Positions 8,973 to 17,580 of a stretch of DNA of 64,000 nt are shown one piece after another. Position numbers and translations under genes: made by a program. This DNA is from Paramesorhizobium leguminum. GTDB lineage: Bacteria > Pseudomonadota > Alphaproteobacteria > Rhizobiales > Rhizobiaceae. The notes under the pieces are model-generated. The model had not been told where the DNA came from and ran no database searches. It saw only the letters and a program-made list of their open reading frames with translations. The DNA lies in the NCBI RefSeq assembly GCF_003217235.1, contig NZ_QJTF01000013.1:1-64000 (forward strand). Reading direction: 5' to 3'. The number at the start of each line of letters is the position of its first letter. The stretch's first letter is position 1.

Positions 8973-9576
8973 TCCCTATGACTGGTATTGGCGCGCTGAT
9001 GATGGACGCGTCTTTTCTTCGGCCCGGCAAGCGATTGTTGACGCCGACGATGAGGAATACCTCGGATGGCGCAATGACGCGCGCCAGCCGACGCCGTGGC
9101 CGCTGGATGATGCCGGACAGCAAACCGATGCGGCCTTGCAGGCTGTCCTGACGCCCTTTGGCCTCTATGTCGGGCTTGCGGAGGCCAAGGCCGGGCATAA
9201 GGCTGCGGTCGATCAGGCGGCGGAGCGTGAGCGGAAAAAATACATCACGCCCGGCGAAGGGCAGGCAATGGAGTATCAGCAGGCGGCAACCGAGGCGATC
9301 GCTTATCTGGCCGCGCTTGAGGCCGATCCGAAATATGAGCCCGAACCGGGCGCATACCCGATGCTGGAGGCGTCGATCGGCATTGATGGCGATACGCTTG
9401 CGGAGGTGGCAACGACCGTGGCTGCGATGCACACGCAATGGCAGATGATAGGCTCCGCTATCCGCACCGTTCGGCTCGCCGCAAAAGCGGCAGTCGGCGC
9501 GGCGGAGAGCGTCGAGGCCGCGCAGGCAGTACTGGATGGAATCAAATGGCCCACGCCGCAAGAGGTGGCGCGCTAG
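8965..9576 (+). CDS. Tail fibre assembly-type protein (DUF4376-like C-terminus)
   Basis: A 203-aa protein directly after the fibre gene, the usual place of a fibre assembly chaperone. The N-terminus (MYDPYDWYWRADDGRVF) resembles phage tail assembly chaperones that read fibre-associated residues. The C-terminal half (DTLAEVATTVAAMHTQW) resembles DUF4376. A clean Shine-Dalgarno (AGGAGG) sits 5 bases before the ATG at 8965, deciding it over 8935. It overlaps the fibre stop. Confidence 0.65.
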   Translation: MYDPYDWYWRADDGRVFSSARQAIVDADDEEYLGWRNDARQPTPWPLDDAGQQTDAALQAVLTPFGLYVGLAEAKAGHKAAVDQAAERERKKYITPGEGQAMEYQQAATEAIAYLAALEADPKYEPEPGAYPMLEASIGIDGDTLAEVATTVAAMHTQWQMIGSAIRTVRLAAKAAVGAAESVEAAQAVLDGIKWPTPQEVAR

Positions 9577-9709
9577 TCAAGGACGGCCACGTCAATTCGT
9601 GGCGGCGGGGTATCCGGCAAGAAGACCCGCCCGACAGCAGGGGTAGATAACCGTCGCGTCCGCGCCCTTTCGGGCAAGCGGCTTGTGACCGATTCTTGAG
9701 TATGAGTAT

Positions 9710-10516
9710 ATGACCTTCCAGCCTAACCACATCGCCGTCGATCCGGTTTCGCCGCCCGCTGCTTACATTGGCGGCAAGCGCCAGCTCTCGCGCCGCATCT
9801 GCGAGTGCATCGCAGCGGTGCCCCATTCGCTTTATGCGGAGCCTTTTGTCGGCATGGGCGGCGTGTTCTTTAAACGGTCATCTGCCCCACGTACCGAGGT
9901 GATCAACGACCGCTCCGGCGATGTGGTCAACCTGTTCCGCATTTTGCAGCGGCACTATCCATACTTCATGGACATGCTGAAATTCCAGATCACGAGCCGC
10001 CGCGAGTTCGAGCGGCTCAAGGCGAGCAATCCGGTCACTCTGACTGATCTCGAGCGAGCGGCTCGGTTCCTGTATCTTCAGCGTCTGACCTTCGGCGGAA
10101 AAGTGGCCGGCCGGACTTTTGGCGTCCAGCGCGCTGGCTCAGCCCGTTTCAATCTCACGCGCCTCGCACCCATCTTAGATGATATCCACGAACGGCTTAC
10201 GGGCGTAGTGATTGAAAACCTCGACTGGCTAGACTTTATCGACCGCTACGATCAGCCAGAAACGCTGTTCTACCTCGATCCGCCCTATTGGGGATCTGAG
10301 GATTATTACGGCAAGGAACTGTTCAGCCGGGACCAGTACGAGGTAATGGCCGGGCGTCTCGCCCGCATCAAGGGCCGCTTCCTGCTCTCCATCAACGACG
10401 TGCCGGACATTCGCTCGATCTTCTCCGCCTTCGACATCGAGGACGTGTCGCTGACCTACACTGCCAGTGGCGGCCGGGGGAAAGCGGTGCGGGAATTGAT
10501 CATCAGTAACGGATGA
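9710..10516 (+). CDS. dam: D12-class DNA adenine N6-methyltransferase (Dam-like)
   Basis: A 268-aa type II (D12) adenine methyltransferase that transfers a methyl group from AdoMet to N6 of adenine in duplex DNA. Visible motifs are YIGGKR (residues 19-24), PFVGMGG (45-51, AdoMet binding) and the catalytic DPPY (190-193). The target site cannot be read from sequence. It stands alone, 133 bases after the tail genes and with no restriction enzyme partner, so an anti-restriction or epigenetic role for the prophage is more likely than a restriction system. A 12-bp inverted repeat follows. Confidence 0.85.
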   Translation: MTFQPNHIAVDPVSPPAAYIGGKRQLSRRICECIAAVPHSLYAEPFVGMGGVFFKRSSAPRTEVINDRSGDVVNLFRILQRHYPYFMDMLKFQITSRREFERLKASNPVTLTDLERAARFLYLQRLTFGGKVAGRTFGVQRAGSARFNLTRLAPILDDIHERLTGVVIENLDWLDFIDRYDQPETLFYLDPPYWGSEDYYGKELFSRDQYEVMAGRLARIKGRFLLSINDVPDIRSIFSAFDIEDVSLTYTASGGRGKAVRELIISNG

Positions 10517-10523
10517 TCCGATG

Positions 10524-10569
10524 ATCGGCGTTAGCGTTTTTGGTTTTTTGTGCCAAAGCTAACGCCGAT
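10524..10569 (+). repeat. Inverted repeat after the methylase, possible terminator
   Basis: A perfect 12-bp inverted repeat ATCGGCGTTAGC / GCTAACGCCGAT (10524-10535, 10558-10569) encloses a T-rich 22-base loop. The sequence TTGTGCCAAAG occurs at 10549-10559 and again at 10570-10580. It lies 8 bases after the methylase stop, at what may be the right end of the prophage module. Confidence 0.5.
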
Positions 10570-10857
10570 TTGTGCCAAAGGTCGCGCCGCGCCACACCGT
10601 CATTCCTGTGCTTGTCACAGGAATCCATGCCTCAACCTATCCATTCACGACAACGGCGCAAATACGTACCTTTCCTCCCGCATTGCGCAGATGATGTGGA
10701 ACACGCTTGGCATTCCAAGACTATATGCAGGAGACAAGTATTGAGGCGCAGAGAAAACAAGCGAAAGCTAATATATTAAAAGAGTAAGGAAATCTCAAGC
10801 ACCCATGTTGCACTGCAACAAAAGCTGGTGTTAGCTGAGCCAAATTGGGGAAATCGT
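10570..10857. other. Non-coding stretch between prophage cluster and FAD oxidoreductase
   Basis: No convincing gene. It holds the hairpin ATTCCTGTGC..CACAGGAAT (about 10603-10623). An open frame ending at 10744 has a last part (residues resembling NTYLSSRIAQMMWNTLGIPR) that looks like the tail of a real protein, so a gene remnant is possible but unidentified. The segment just before 10858 is AT-rich compared with its surroundings. Confidence 0.4.
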
Positions 10858-12555
10858 ATGTATCGAACCGCAAAGTTGCTCAGCGCCGCGCTGCTGTCGT
10901 CGTCCGTCTCTCATGCCGCGCCTGCATCCGATCTGCGCGCGCAGATCGTCATCTACGGGTGCACGCCGGCGGGGATCACTGCCGCAATCGCGGCGAAGCG
11001 GCGCGAGCATGATGTCGCGCTTGCCTGCCGCGACGGCTGGATCGGCGGCTTGAGCACCAACGGGCTCGGCTATGCCGATGCGGGCAATCATCATGCGATT
11101 GGCGGCCTTGCGTTGCAGTTCTATAAGGACGTCAAATCCTATTATGCCGAACGGGGTATTACCGACATCCCCGCGGCGCAGGCCCACCCCGGCTCACCCA
11201 ACGACGTTCCCGGCACGCAATGGGTGTTCGAGCCACATGTCGCAGAGGCGATCTATCAGCGCTGGCTCGACCAGCACGGCATCGTGCCGATCTATAATTT
11301 CAAGCTTCGGCTCGACCAGGGCGGTGTCGTCTCGCAGGATGGCAAAGTCCGGGAAATGGTCGCGGAAGACGGCCGAAAGATCACGGGCGACATGTTCATC
11401 GACGCCAGCTACGAAGGCGACCTAATGGCGATGGCAGGCGTGTCCTTCACGACAGGCCGCGAAGCCAATGCCCAATATGGCGAAACGCTCAACGGCAACC
11501 AGCCGCTCAATTCGGTCTCGCACAATTTTACCGCAGACGTGGATCCGTATATCGTTCCCGGAAAGCCCGAGAGCGGGCTGCTGCCGCGGATCGAGCCCGG
11601 TCCCGCCGGCGTGGAGGGCGCGGGAGACAAGCGCATCCAGGCCTATACCTATCGCCTGTGCATGACGAAGCGGCCAGACATCCGGGCGCCGTTTCCGAAG
11701 CCCGCCAACTACGATCCGCTTCAATACGAGCTGCTTGCCCGCTATTACGACACCGGCTGGCGCGACCCCTTTACCAAATACGACGCCATTCCGAACGGCA
11801 AGACCGATACCAACAATTTCGGCGCCTTCTCCTTCGATAATATCGGCATGAATTATGGCTATCCGACGGGCTCCTATGCCGAGCGCGAGCGCATCGTCGC
11901 GGAACATCGCGACTATCAGCAGGGGCTGTTGTGGTTCATGCAGAACGACCCCCGCGTTCCCGCCGACGTGCGCGCCGCGATGGCGCCGTGGGGGCTGTGC
12001 GGCGACGAATTCAAGGATAACGGCCACTGGCCACGGGAGATCTACATGCGCGAAGCGCGCAGGATGGTCTCCGATTTCGTGATGGCGGAGAAACACCTTC
12101 GCGGGCTGGAGCCGACGCCGCAATCGGTCGGGCTCGGCTCGTACAACATGGATTCGCACAATGTGCGACGCTATGTCGACGCCCGCGGCTTTGCTCGCAA
12201 CGAAGGCAATATCGAAGTGAGCCCGGGCCGCGATTATGAGATCAGCTACCTCTCGCTGGTGCCCCGCCGGAACGAGGCGCGCAACCTTCTGGTGCCTGCG
12301 GCGATCTCCGCATCGCACATTGCCTATGGCTCAATTCGCATGGAACCGGTCTTCATGATTCTGGGAGAGTCTGCCGGCACCGCTGCAAGCCTGGCGCTCC
12401 GGTCTAACAGCGACGTTCAGGATGTACGCTACGACGCGCTCGAACCCGAACTGGTCACGGCGGGCCAGGTACTCCATCCGGATAGCACCGTCGCCCGCTA
12501 TTACAAGAAAATCAGGAGGAAGCTTGCCTCTATATATGCAGGCTTGACTGATTAG
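10858..12555 (+). CDS. Secreted FAD-dependent oxidoreductase (FAD_oxidored type)
   Basis: A 565-aa flavoprotein with an N-terminal signal-like segment (MYRTAKLLSAALLSSSVSHA) and a dinucleotide-binding fold just after it (IVIYGCTPAGITAAIAAKRR), followed by GGLSTNGLGYADAG. This pattern matches the PF12831-type FAD oxidoreductases often found with polysaccharide-degrading enzymes; the substrate is unknown. The ATG at 10858 is preferred over the GTG at 10828 because it places the signal segment at the N-terminus. It stands as a single gene between phage genes and core genes and may be acquired. Confidence 0.7.
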   Translation: MYRTAKLLSAALLSSSVSHAAPASDLRAQIVIYGCTPAGITAAIAAKRREHDVALACRDGWIGGLSTNGLGYADAGNHHAIGGLALQFYKDVKSYYAERGITDIPAAQAHPGSPNDVPGTQWVFEPHVAEAIYQRWLDQHGIVPIYNFKLRLDQGGVVSQDGKVREMVAEDGRKITGDMFIDASYEGDLMAMAGVSFTTGREANAQYGETLNGNQPLNSVSHNFTADVDPYIVPGKPESGLLPRIEPGPAGVEGAGDKRIQAYTYRLCMTKRPDIRAPFPKPANYDPLQYELLARYYDTGWRDPFTKYDAIPNGKTDTNNFGAFSFDNIGMNYGYPTGSYAERERIVAEHRDYQQGLLWFMQNDPRVPADVRAAMAPWGLCGDEFKDNGHWPREIYMREARRMVSDFVMAEKHLRGLEPTPQSVGLGSYNMDSHNVRRYVDARGFARNEGNIEVSPGRDYEISYLSLVPRRNEARNLLVPAAISASHIAYGSIRMEPVFMILGESAGTAASLALRSNSDVQDVRYDALEPELVTAGQVLHPDSTVARYYKKIRRKLASIYAGLTD

Positions 12556-12650
12556 AAACGCTGCCGGGATAAAATAGGCGCCTTTTCATTACGGAACCTT
12601 TCACCGAAGCGGGGCGTTGTGCCGGACCGTTTCACCGGCTGAGGGGCTCC

Positions 12651-13397
12651 ATGTCGTTCGATTTTTTCTCATACGATTTCTTCCTATTCGTTCTCATCGG
12701 CTTTTGCGCGCAGATCGTTGATGGCGCGCTCGGCATGGCGTTCGGCGTGCTGTCCACAACCAGCCTTCTTGCCATCGGGATGCCGCCGGCGACGGCGAGT
12801 GCGATGACGCATGTGGCGGAAATGTTCACCACCGCCGCGTCGGGCGCTTCCCATGCTTATCATCGCAATGTGAACTGGCATTTCGTCGCGCGGCTGGCGC
12901 CTGCGGGGATCGCGGGCGGCATCATCGGCGCCTATGTCCTCACCCAAATCGACGGCAAGGCGATCGAGCCGTTCGTCTCGGCCTATCTGGTGGCCGTCGG
13001 GCTCTATATCCTGTTCAAGGCCTTGCGCCCGCTCTGGCCGCGCGATGTGCGCGACTGGATCATCCCTTATGTGGGCTTTTGCGGCGGCCTTCTCGATGCG
13101 GCGGGCGGTGGCGGTTGGGGGCCGATTGTCACGACATCGCTCGTCGGGCGCGGCCATGATCCGAAAAAGGTGATCGGCTCCACCAACCTGACCGAATTCC
13201 TGGTGACGGTGTCGATCTCCGTCACCTTCGTGCTGACGCTCGGCTGGTCCGAATTGCACGCGGCCATAGGGCTGATCATCGGCGGCGTCCTCGCCGCGCC
13301 CATCGGCGCTTATGTGGTCAAGCGCGTGCCGGTACGCCCGCTGATGGTGGCGGTTGCGCTCATCATCATCGCCACCTCGGCCATCCGGATATTTTAA
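12651..13397 (+). CDS. Sulfite exporter TauE/SafE family membrane protein
   Basis: A 248-aa polytopic inner-membrane protein with about eight hydrophobic segments. The N-terminal FVLIGFCAQIVDGALGMAFG and the central GFCGGLLDAAGGGGWGPIVT are the paired Gly-rich motifs of the TauE/SafE (DUF81) family, which exports small sulfur or organic anions. The substrate is not evident. It is the only gene on this stretch; the sulfate assimilation cluster lies about 37 kb away. Confidence 0.85.
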   Translation: MSFDFFSYDFFLFVLIGFCAQIVDGALGMAFGVLSTTSLLAIGMPPATASAMTHVAEMFTTAASGASHAYHRNVNWHFVARLAPAGIAGGIIGAYVLTQIDGKAIEPFVSAYLVAVGLYILFKALRPLWPRDVRDWIIPYVGFCGGLLDAAGGGGWGPIVTTSLVGRGHDPKKVIGSTNLTEFLVTVSISVTFVLTLGWSELHAAIGLIIGGVLAAPIGAYVVKRVPVRPLMVAVALIIIATSAIRIF

Positions 13398-13520
13398 GGA
13401 ACTTCACACTTCCAACGCCGCGAAACTTGCGCCATCCGACCGGCAATGACTATCTTACGGTGCTATTCCCGGTTGCCGGCGGGCGAAATGCCGTCCGGCA
13501 GACACGAAAGGCAGGCGTTA

Positions 13521-14375
13521 GTGCGAAGAAAGCCGAAAGACAGGAAGCTCTCCGCAGACATTCTCAGGGTCATCCGCAACCGGCCTGGCCACAGGCCGCA
13601 TTCCGCCAACAGAGGGGCGGGAGATACGGTTATCGCCTCCTACAACGTGCATAAATGCATCGGCGTGGACAAGAAATTCGATCCTGAACGCACCGCGCAG
13701 GTCATTGCTGAAATCGATGCGGATGTGATCGCCATTCAGGAAGCGGACAAGCGCTTCGGGCGCCGCTCGGGACTGCTCGATCTCGATTGGCTGGAGCGGA
13801 CAAGCGGGCTTGTGCCCGTGCCGATCGACGCCATGTCGCCCACCGGCCATGGCTGGCATGGCAATCTGATTTTGCTGCGCAGGGGCACGGTGCTTCGCGT
13901 TCGCCAGCTCAAGCTGCCCGGCGTCGAGCCCCGCGGCGCGCTGGTGGCGGATATCGATTTTGCCATCGGCCATCTGAGGATCATCGCGGCGCATCTGGGG
14001 CTGCTCAGGCGCTCGCGCGAGCAGCAGGCGGAGGCGATCATGGCCGCTTTCGAGGCGGAGGAGGCGCGCCCTACCCTGCTTATCGGCGATCTCAACGAAT
14101 GGCGCGTCGGCAAGCGCTCCTCGCTCGCCTCGCTGCTTCCCATTTTCGACCCGTCATCAGGCGCGGTGCCCAGCTTCCCCTCGCGCTTTCCGGTGCTGGC
14201 GCTCGACCGGGTGCTCGGCCATCCGCACGATCTGGTGACAATGCTGGAAGTGCACAACACGCCGCTGGCGCGCATCGCCTCCGATCATTTGCCGATCAAG
14301 GCGCATATCGATCTGGAGGCGGCGCTTCTATCCACGAGGGAACCGCTTACAGATAGGGTGAGCCGAGCCATATGA
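13521..14375 (+). CDS. Endonuclease/exonuclease/phosphatase (EEP) family hydrolase
   Basis: A 284-aa EEP-fold, Mg-dependent phosphohydrolase. Motifs in order are ASYNVHKCIG (Asn metal site), DVIAIQEAD (catalytic Glu), HGNLILLRRG, IIAAHLGL, LLIGDLNEW (Asp/Asn pair) and ASDHLPIKAHI (catalytic His). The GTG at 13521 has an upstream AGGCAG-like site and removes an odd Arg-rich leader; an ATG at 13446 is the alternative. The 3' end overlaps the opposite-strand cardiolipin synthase by 29 bases. This pairing suggests a phospholipid-related role (inference). Confidence 0.75.
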   Translation: MRRKPKDRKLSADILRVIRNRPGHRPHSANRGAGDTVIASYNVHKCIGVDKKFDPERTAQVIAEIDADVIAIQEADKRFGRRSGLLDLDWLERTSGLVPVPIDAMSPTGHGWHGNLILLRRGTVLRVRQLKLPGVEPRGALVADIDFAIGHLRIIAAHLGLLRRSREQQAEAIMAAFEAEEARPTLLIGDLNEWRVGKRSSLASLLPIFDPSSGAVPSFPSRFPVLALDRVLGHPHDLVTMLEVHNTPLARIASDHLPIKAHIDLEAALLSTREPLTDRVSRAI

Positions 14376-15807
14376 TACGCTCCATCAGTCGACGAAGGAA
14401 CGGCCGGGCGCGCAATTCCTGCAGGATAACCGGCTTGGCGCCTTTCATCGCGGCGCGGATGCGAGTGTCCACCTTCCTCGCGAAACGCTTGTCGAACACT
14501 TCCAGATCCACCTCGAAATTCAGCCGCAGCGAGCGCGGATCGAGATTGGAAGAGCCGACATAGGCCCAGAGGCCATCCACCACCATCAGCTTGGAATGAT
14601 CAAAATGGCCGGCCGCGCGCCAGATGCGGCAGCCATCCTTGAGCAGTTGGTCGAACTGCGCCGTCATCGCATGATCGACAAGCTTCAGATTGTTCACGCC
14701 CGGCACGAGGATATCTACCACGACGCCGCGACGCGCCGCGGTGACGAGCGCGGTGATCAACTCGCGGTCGGGCAGGAAGTAAGGCGACATGATGCGGATA
14801 TAATCCTTGGCGACGGAGAACGCGCCCATCATAATGCGGTGATTGGTTTCAAGGCTCTTATCCGGCCCGGAAGGCACGACGCGCGCCATGGTGCCGGCGC
14901 CGAAAGGCGCCTTGGGCGAGACGACCGCCCAGGCGGGGCCTGAAAGCAGCTCGCCCGTGGTGAAAAGCCAATCCTCCAGCGCCGTGTGAAACAGATCCGT
15001 GACGATGGGCCCGGTGACGCGGAAATGCGTGTCACCCGAGACGCCGTTCCCCACGATGGCGGCGGCGAAACCGGCACGGATGTTCATGCCGCCGGTAAAA
15101 GCGGTCTCGCCATCGATGATCAATATCTTGCGGTGGGTGCGCAGATTGGCATAGGGCAGCCTAAGGCCCATGATGATGTTACCGTTGAACACATCGACCG
15201 GCACGCCGCGCCGCTTCAAATAGCCGACGATGCTGGGAATGGAATAGCGGGCGCCGACGGCGTCAATCAGCACACGAACCTCGACACCTCGCCGGATGGC
15301 CTTCGCCAGCGCATCGGCAAATCGGATGCCGACGACATCCCTGTCGAAGATATAGGTTTCCAAGAGGATGCTGCGTTGCGCCGCTTCCATGCCCGCGAGC
15401 ATCGCGGCATAGGCGTCGTCGCCGCTCTCCAGAACGGCAATGCTGTTGCCGGAGGTAAGCTTGTAGCGGCTGACGCGATCGCCGAGCCGCTTCATGGCGG
15501 TTAGCGCGTTACCAAAACGCCGCTCCATCGTATTGCCGGTCACGTCATATTCGGCGAGGTGATACCGTTCGACCTTGGGCATTCCGGCGCGTTGCAGCGT
15601 CAACGTCGACCGGCGGATGCGGTTGATACCTGCGACCGCGTAGATCAGCGCGCCTATGATGGGCGACAGAACGATGACGCCGACCCAACCGATCGCCGCG
15701 CGGACCTCTTCCTTCGTCATCGTCGCATGGATGGCCGCGGCCGCCCCCATGACAACCGAGACGACGGCGAAGATTTGCGCCCAATGGGTGGAAATGACTT
15801 CAAGCAT
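14347..15807 (-). CDS. cls: Cardiolipin synthase (phospholipase D type)
   Basis: A 486-aa membrane enzyme that joins phosphatidylglycerol molecules into cardiolipin. The N-terminus has two hydrophobic helices (IFAVVSVVMGAAAAIHATM, then GVIVLSPIIGALIYAVAG). It has two HKD motifs, THRKILIIDGETAFTGGMN and DHSKLMVVDGLWAYVGSSN, the paired catalytic sites of the PLD superfamily. Length matches bacterial ClsA. It converges with and overlaps the EEP hydrolase gene. Confidence 0.9.
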   Translation of the reverse strand: MLEVISTHWAQIFAVVSVVMGAAAAIHATMTKEEVRAAIGWVGVIVLSPIIGALIYAVAGINRIRRSTLTLQRAGMPKVERYHLAEYDVTGNTMERRFGNALTAMKRLGDRVSRYKLTSGNSIAVLESGDDAYAAMLAGMEAAQRSILLETYIFDRDVVGIRFADALAKAIRRGVEVRVLIDAVGARYSIPSIVGYLKRRGVPVDVFNGNIIMGLRLPYANLRTHRKILIIDGETAFTGGMNIRAGFAAAIVGNGVSGDTHFRVTGPIVTDLFHTALEDWLFTTGELLSGPAWAVVSPKAPFGAGTMARVVPSGPDKSLETNHRIMMGAFSVAKDYIRIMSPYFLPDRELITALVTAARRGVVVDILVPGVNNLKLVDHAMTAQFDQLLKDGCRIWRAAGHFDHSKLMVVDGLWAYVGSSNLDPRSLRLNFEVDLEVFDKRFARKVDTRIRAAMKGAKPVILQELRARPFLRRLMERIIWLGSPYL

Positions 15808-16078
15808 GACAGCCCGACTGTTTTCTTGAACGCATGATCTTATCCAAAAACCTGCAACCTTTTGCTGACGCGGGCGTTCGGTTCGGGATCTGCTTTATCC
15901 GCGAAACCGGAGACTTTGGAAAGAGCACCCCGGCAATATGGATGAAGCAATCAACAAAAGCGCAGAAGAAATAGGCCCCTTCGGCCAATAGAAATCCAAA
16001 GTATTACTTGAAGTATTTCCTTAGTAAAACGCGCGTATAAGAAAATTAACTTAACCATATTCATCCTGGAGAACTGCA
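15808..16078. other. Divergent intergenic region between cls and the HdeD-like gene
   Basis: No gene seen. The part next to the HdeD-like gene is AT-rich (about 16000-16070), as expected for promoters, and a GGAG site lies before its ATG. No specific operator is recognised. Confidence 0.4.
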
Positions 16079-16795
16079 ATGGCGAAGATTGTGAAAACTA
16101 TTCCCAATACCAACATCCCAGATATGGCCAATGTTCAGCAAATGCTGCACAGCAAATGGTCATGGTTCGTCGGGATCGGCATCCTGCTCTTGCTGCTGGG
16201 CGGCCTCGCGCTCGGCAATATGATCGCCGCGACGGTGGCGTCGGTCTATTTCATCGGGTTGCTGATGCTTCTGGGCGGCATCATCGAGATCGTCCATGCC
16301 TTCGGCGTGCAGGGCTGGAAGAGCTTCCTGTTCTGGCTTCTCAGCGGGCTGCTCTATGCCGCCGCCGGCATCGTCGCTTTCCTCAATCCGCTTCTCGCCT
16401 CGGCGGTGTTCACCTTTCTGCTGGCAGCGGCGCTTCTCGCGGTCGGCATCATTCGCATATGGACCGGCTTCGAGACCAGGCATACCACGACGGGCTGGGG
16501 CTGGATCGTGGCGACGGGCGTATTGACCGCGCTTGCGGGCCTCATCATCGCGCTCGGCTGGCCGATCAACAGCCTGTGGGTGCTCGGCGCGTTCCTTGCC
16601 ATAGACCTGATCTTCCAGGGCTGGTCGTTCATCGCGTTCGGCCTCGGCCTCAAGGGTTACGGCACGCCTGCGCCAATCGCCGCCGCCGTCAAGACCACTG
16701 CTTCCCGGTCCACCACGCGAGCAAAACCGGCGACAAGAGCGAAAACAGCCACCTCACGGGCGAGAACGACCGCCGCCAAGGCGAAATCGAAATAA
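16079..16795 (+). CDS. HdeD family membrane protein with basic C-terminal tail
   Basis: A 238-aa inner-membrane protein with six or so hydrophobic segments (GIGILLLLLGGLALGNM, VYFIGLLMLLGGIIEIVHAF and others) in the DUF308/HdeD pattern, a family linked to acid resistance in enterobacteria. Residues after about 200 form a Lys/Arg/Ala/Thr-rich tail (TTRAKPATRAKTATSRARTT) resembling histone-like tails, which could bind nucleic acid or lipid headgroups; its role is unknown. A GGAG ribosome site precedes the ATG. A second membrane gene follows on the same strand. Confidence 0.8.
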   Translation: MAKIVKTIPNTNIPDMANVQQMLHSKWSWFVGIGILLLLLGGLALGNMIAATVASVYFIGLLMLLGGIIEIVHAFGVQGWKSFLFWLLSGLLYAAAGIVAFLNPLLASAVFTFLLAAALLAVGIIRIWTGFETRHTTTGWGWIVATGVLTALAGLIIALGWPINSLWVLGAFLAIDLIFQGWSFIAFGLGLKGYGTPAPIAAAVKTTASRSTTRAKPATRAKTATSRARTTAAKAKSK

Positions 16796-16830
16796 AGACG
16801 TGCTGACGTTACGATCCGGAGAGAGCCGTC

Positions 16831-17337
16831 ATGTCCTTCGCCACGATCATTGCCCACACCCCCATTTGGGTGTGGTTTCTTTTAGCCTACCTGCTCTATG
16901 GCGGCATCAAGGCCTTGCAGCCAAGGGAGATGACCTGGCTGCGGATGCTTCTCCTGCCAATTCTTTTCCTCGTCTGGGGGCTTTATGACATTGTAACGGT
17001 GCTGCACCATCCCATCCTCGCCCTTGTCGCCTTTGCGGGCGGGATCGTCATCGGCGGCGCCATCGGCTGGCTTCTGGCCGCGCATCAGGATGCGGCATGG
17101 ATCGACCCGGCGAGCCGGCTCATCCATCGCCCCGGAACGCCCGTGACGCTGATCTTGATCCTCATCGGTTTCATCTGCAAATATGCGCTTTCCGTCGCCC
17201 TGGCATATCATGCCGACCTTGCCGCCAGCCCCGACTATAATGTGCTCTCCGGCGCCATTGCGGGCGCGGTGGATGGCGTGTTCTGGGGCATGACTGGTCG
17301 CCAGCTTAATCAGGCGTTCGGCGGGAAGACTACGTAA
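16831..17337 (+). CDS. Conserved membrane protein (DUF6622-like)
   Basis: A 168-aa protein with about five hydrophobic segments, starting FATIIAHTPIWVWFLLAYLL and including LMLLLPILFLVWGLYDIV-like stretches. It resembles small uncharacterised proteobacterial membrane proteins (DUF6622 by memory); no function is known. A GGAGAGAG site lies before the ATG, 35 bases after the HdeD-like gene, so the two are probably co-transcribed. Confidence 0.6.
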   Translation: MSFATIIAHTPIWVWFLLAYLLYGGIKALQPREMTWLRMLLLPILFLVWGLYDIVTVLHHPILALVAFAGGIVIGGAIGWLLAAHQDAAWIDPASRLIHRPGTPVTLILILIGFICKYALSVALAYHADLAASPDYNVLSGAIAGAVDGVFWGMTGRQLNQAFGGKTT

Positions 17338-17343
17338 CCGCAC

Positions 17344-17523
17344 ACGCCTTCACCCTCGTGGTTCGAGGCTCGCTACCCTCGCACCTCACCATGAGGGTGA
17401 AGGGGCCGCGGTTTCAGAAGCCCTCATGGTGAGGTGCGACCCTGGCCCGGATCGTGAGCTTGTCGAACGGTCCGGGTCAGGGGAGCCTCGAACCACGAGG
17501 GCGCTTGGCACCCTCCATCAAAA
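17344..17523. repeat. Palindromic intergenic repeat (type C, copy 1)
   Basis: A large imperfect inverted repeat. The left arm has CCTCGTGGTTCGAGGCTCGC then CTCGCACCTCACCATGAGGG; the right arm has CCCTCATGGTGAGGTGCGA then GAGCCTCGAACCACGAGGG. The right boundary contains CCATCAAAAC, matching the GTTTTGATGG boundary seen at other repeats here. A related copy lies at 60955-61164. It falls between a membrane gene and prfC. Confidence 0.85.
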
Positions 17524-17580
17524 CAGGTCGACGGGCGGCCCTTAGGCTGGTAGAAGCCCGCAGTTCCCGATCTTTCGAAA

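Noticed and set aside
10540-10779. 79-codon and 64-codon open frames after the adenine methylase
   Set aside because: They cross the hairpin repeats, have no ribosome site and no family resemblance; at most the end of one is a gene remnant.
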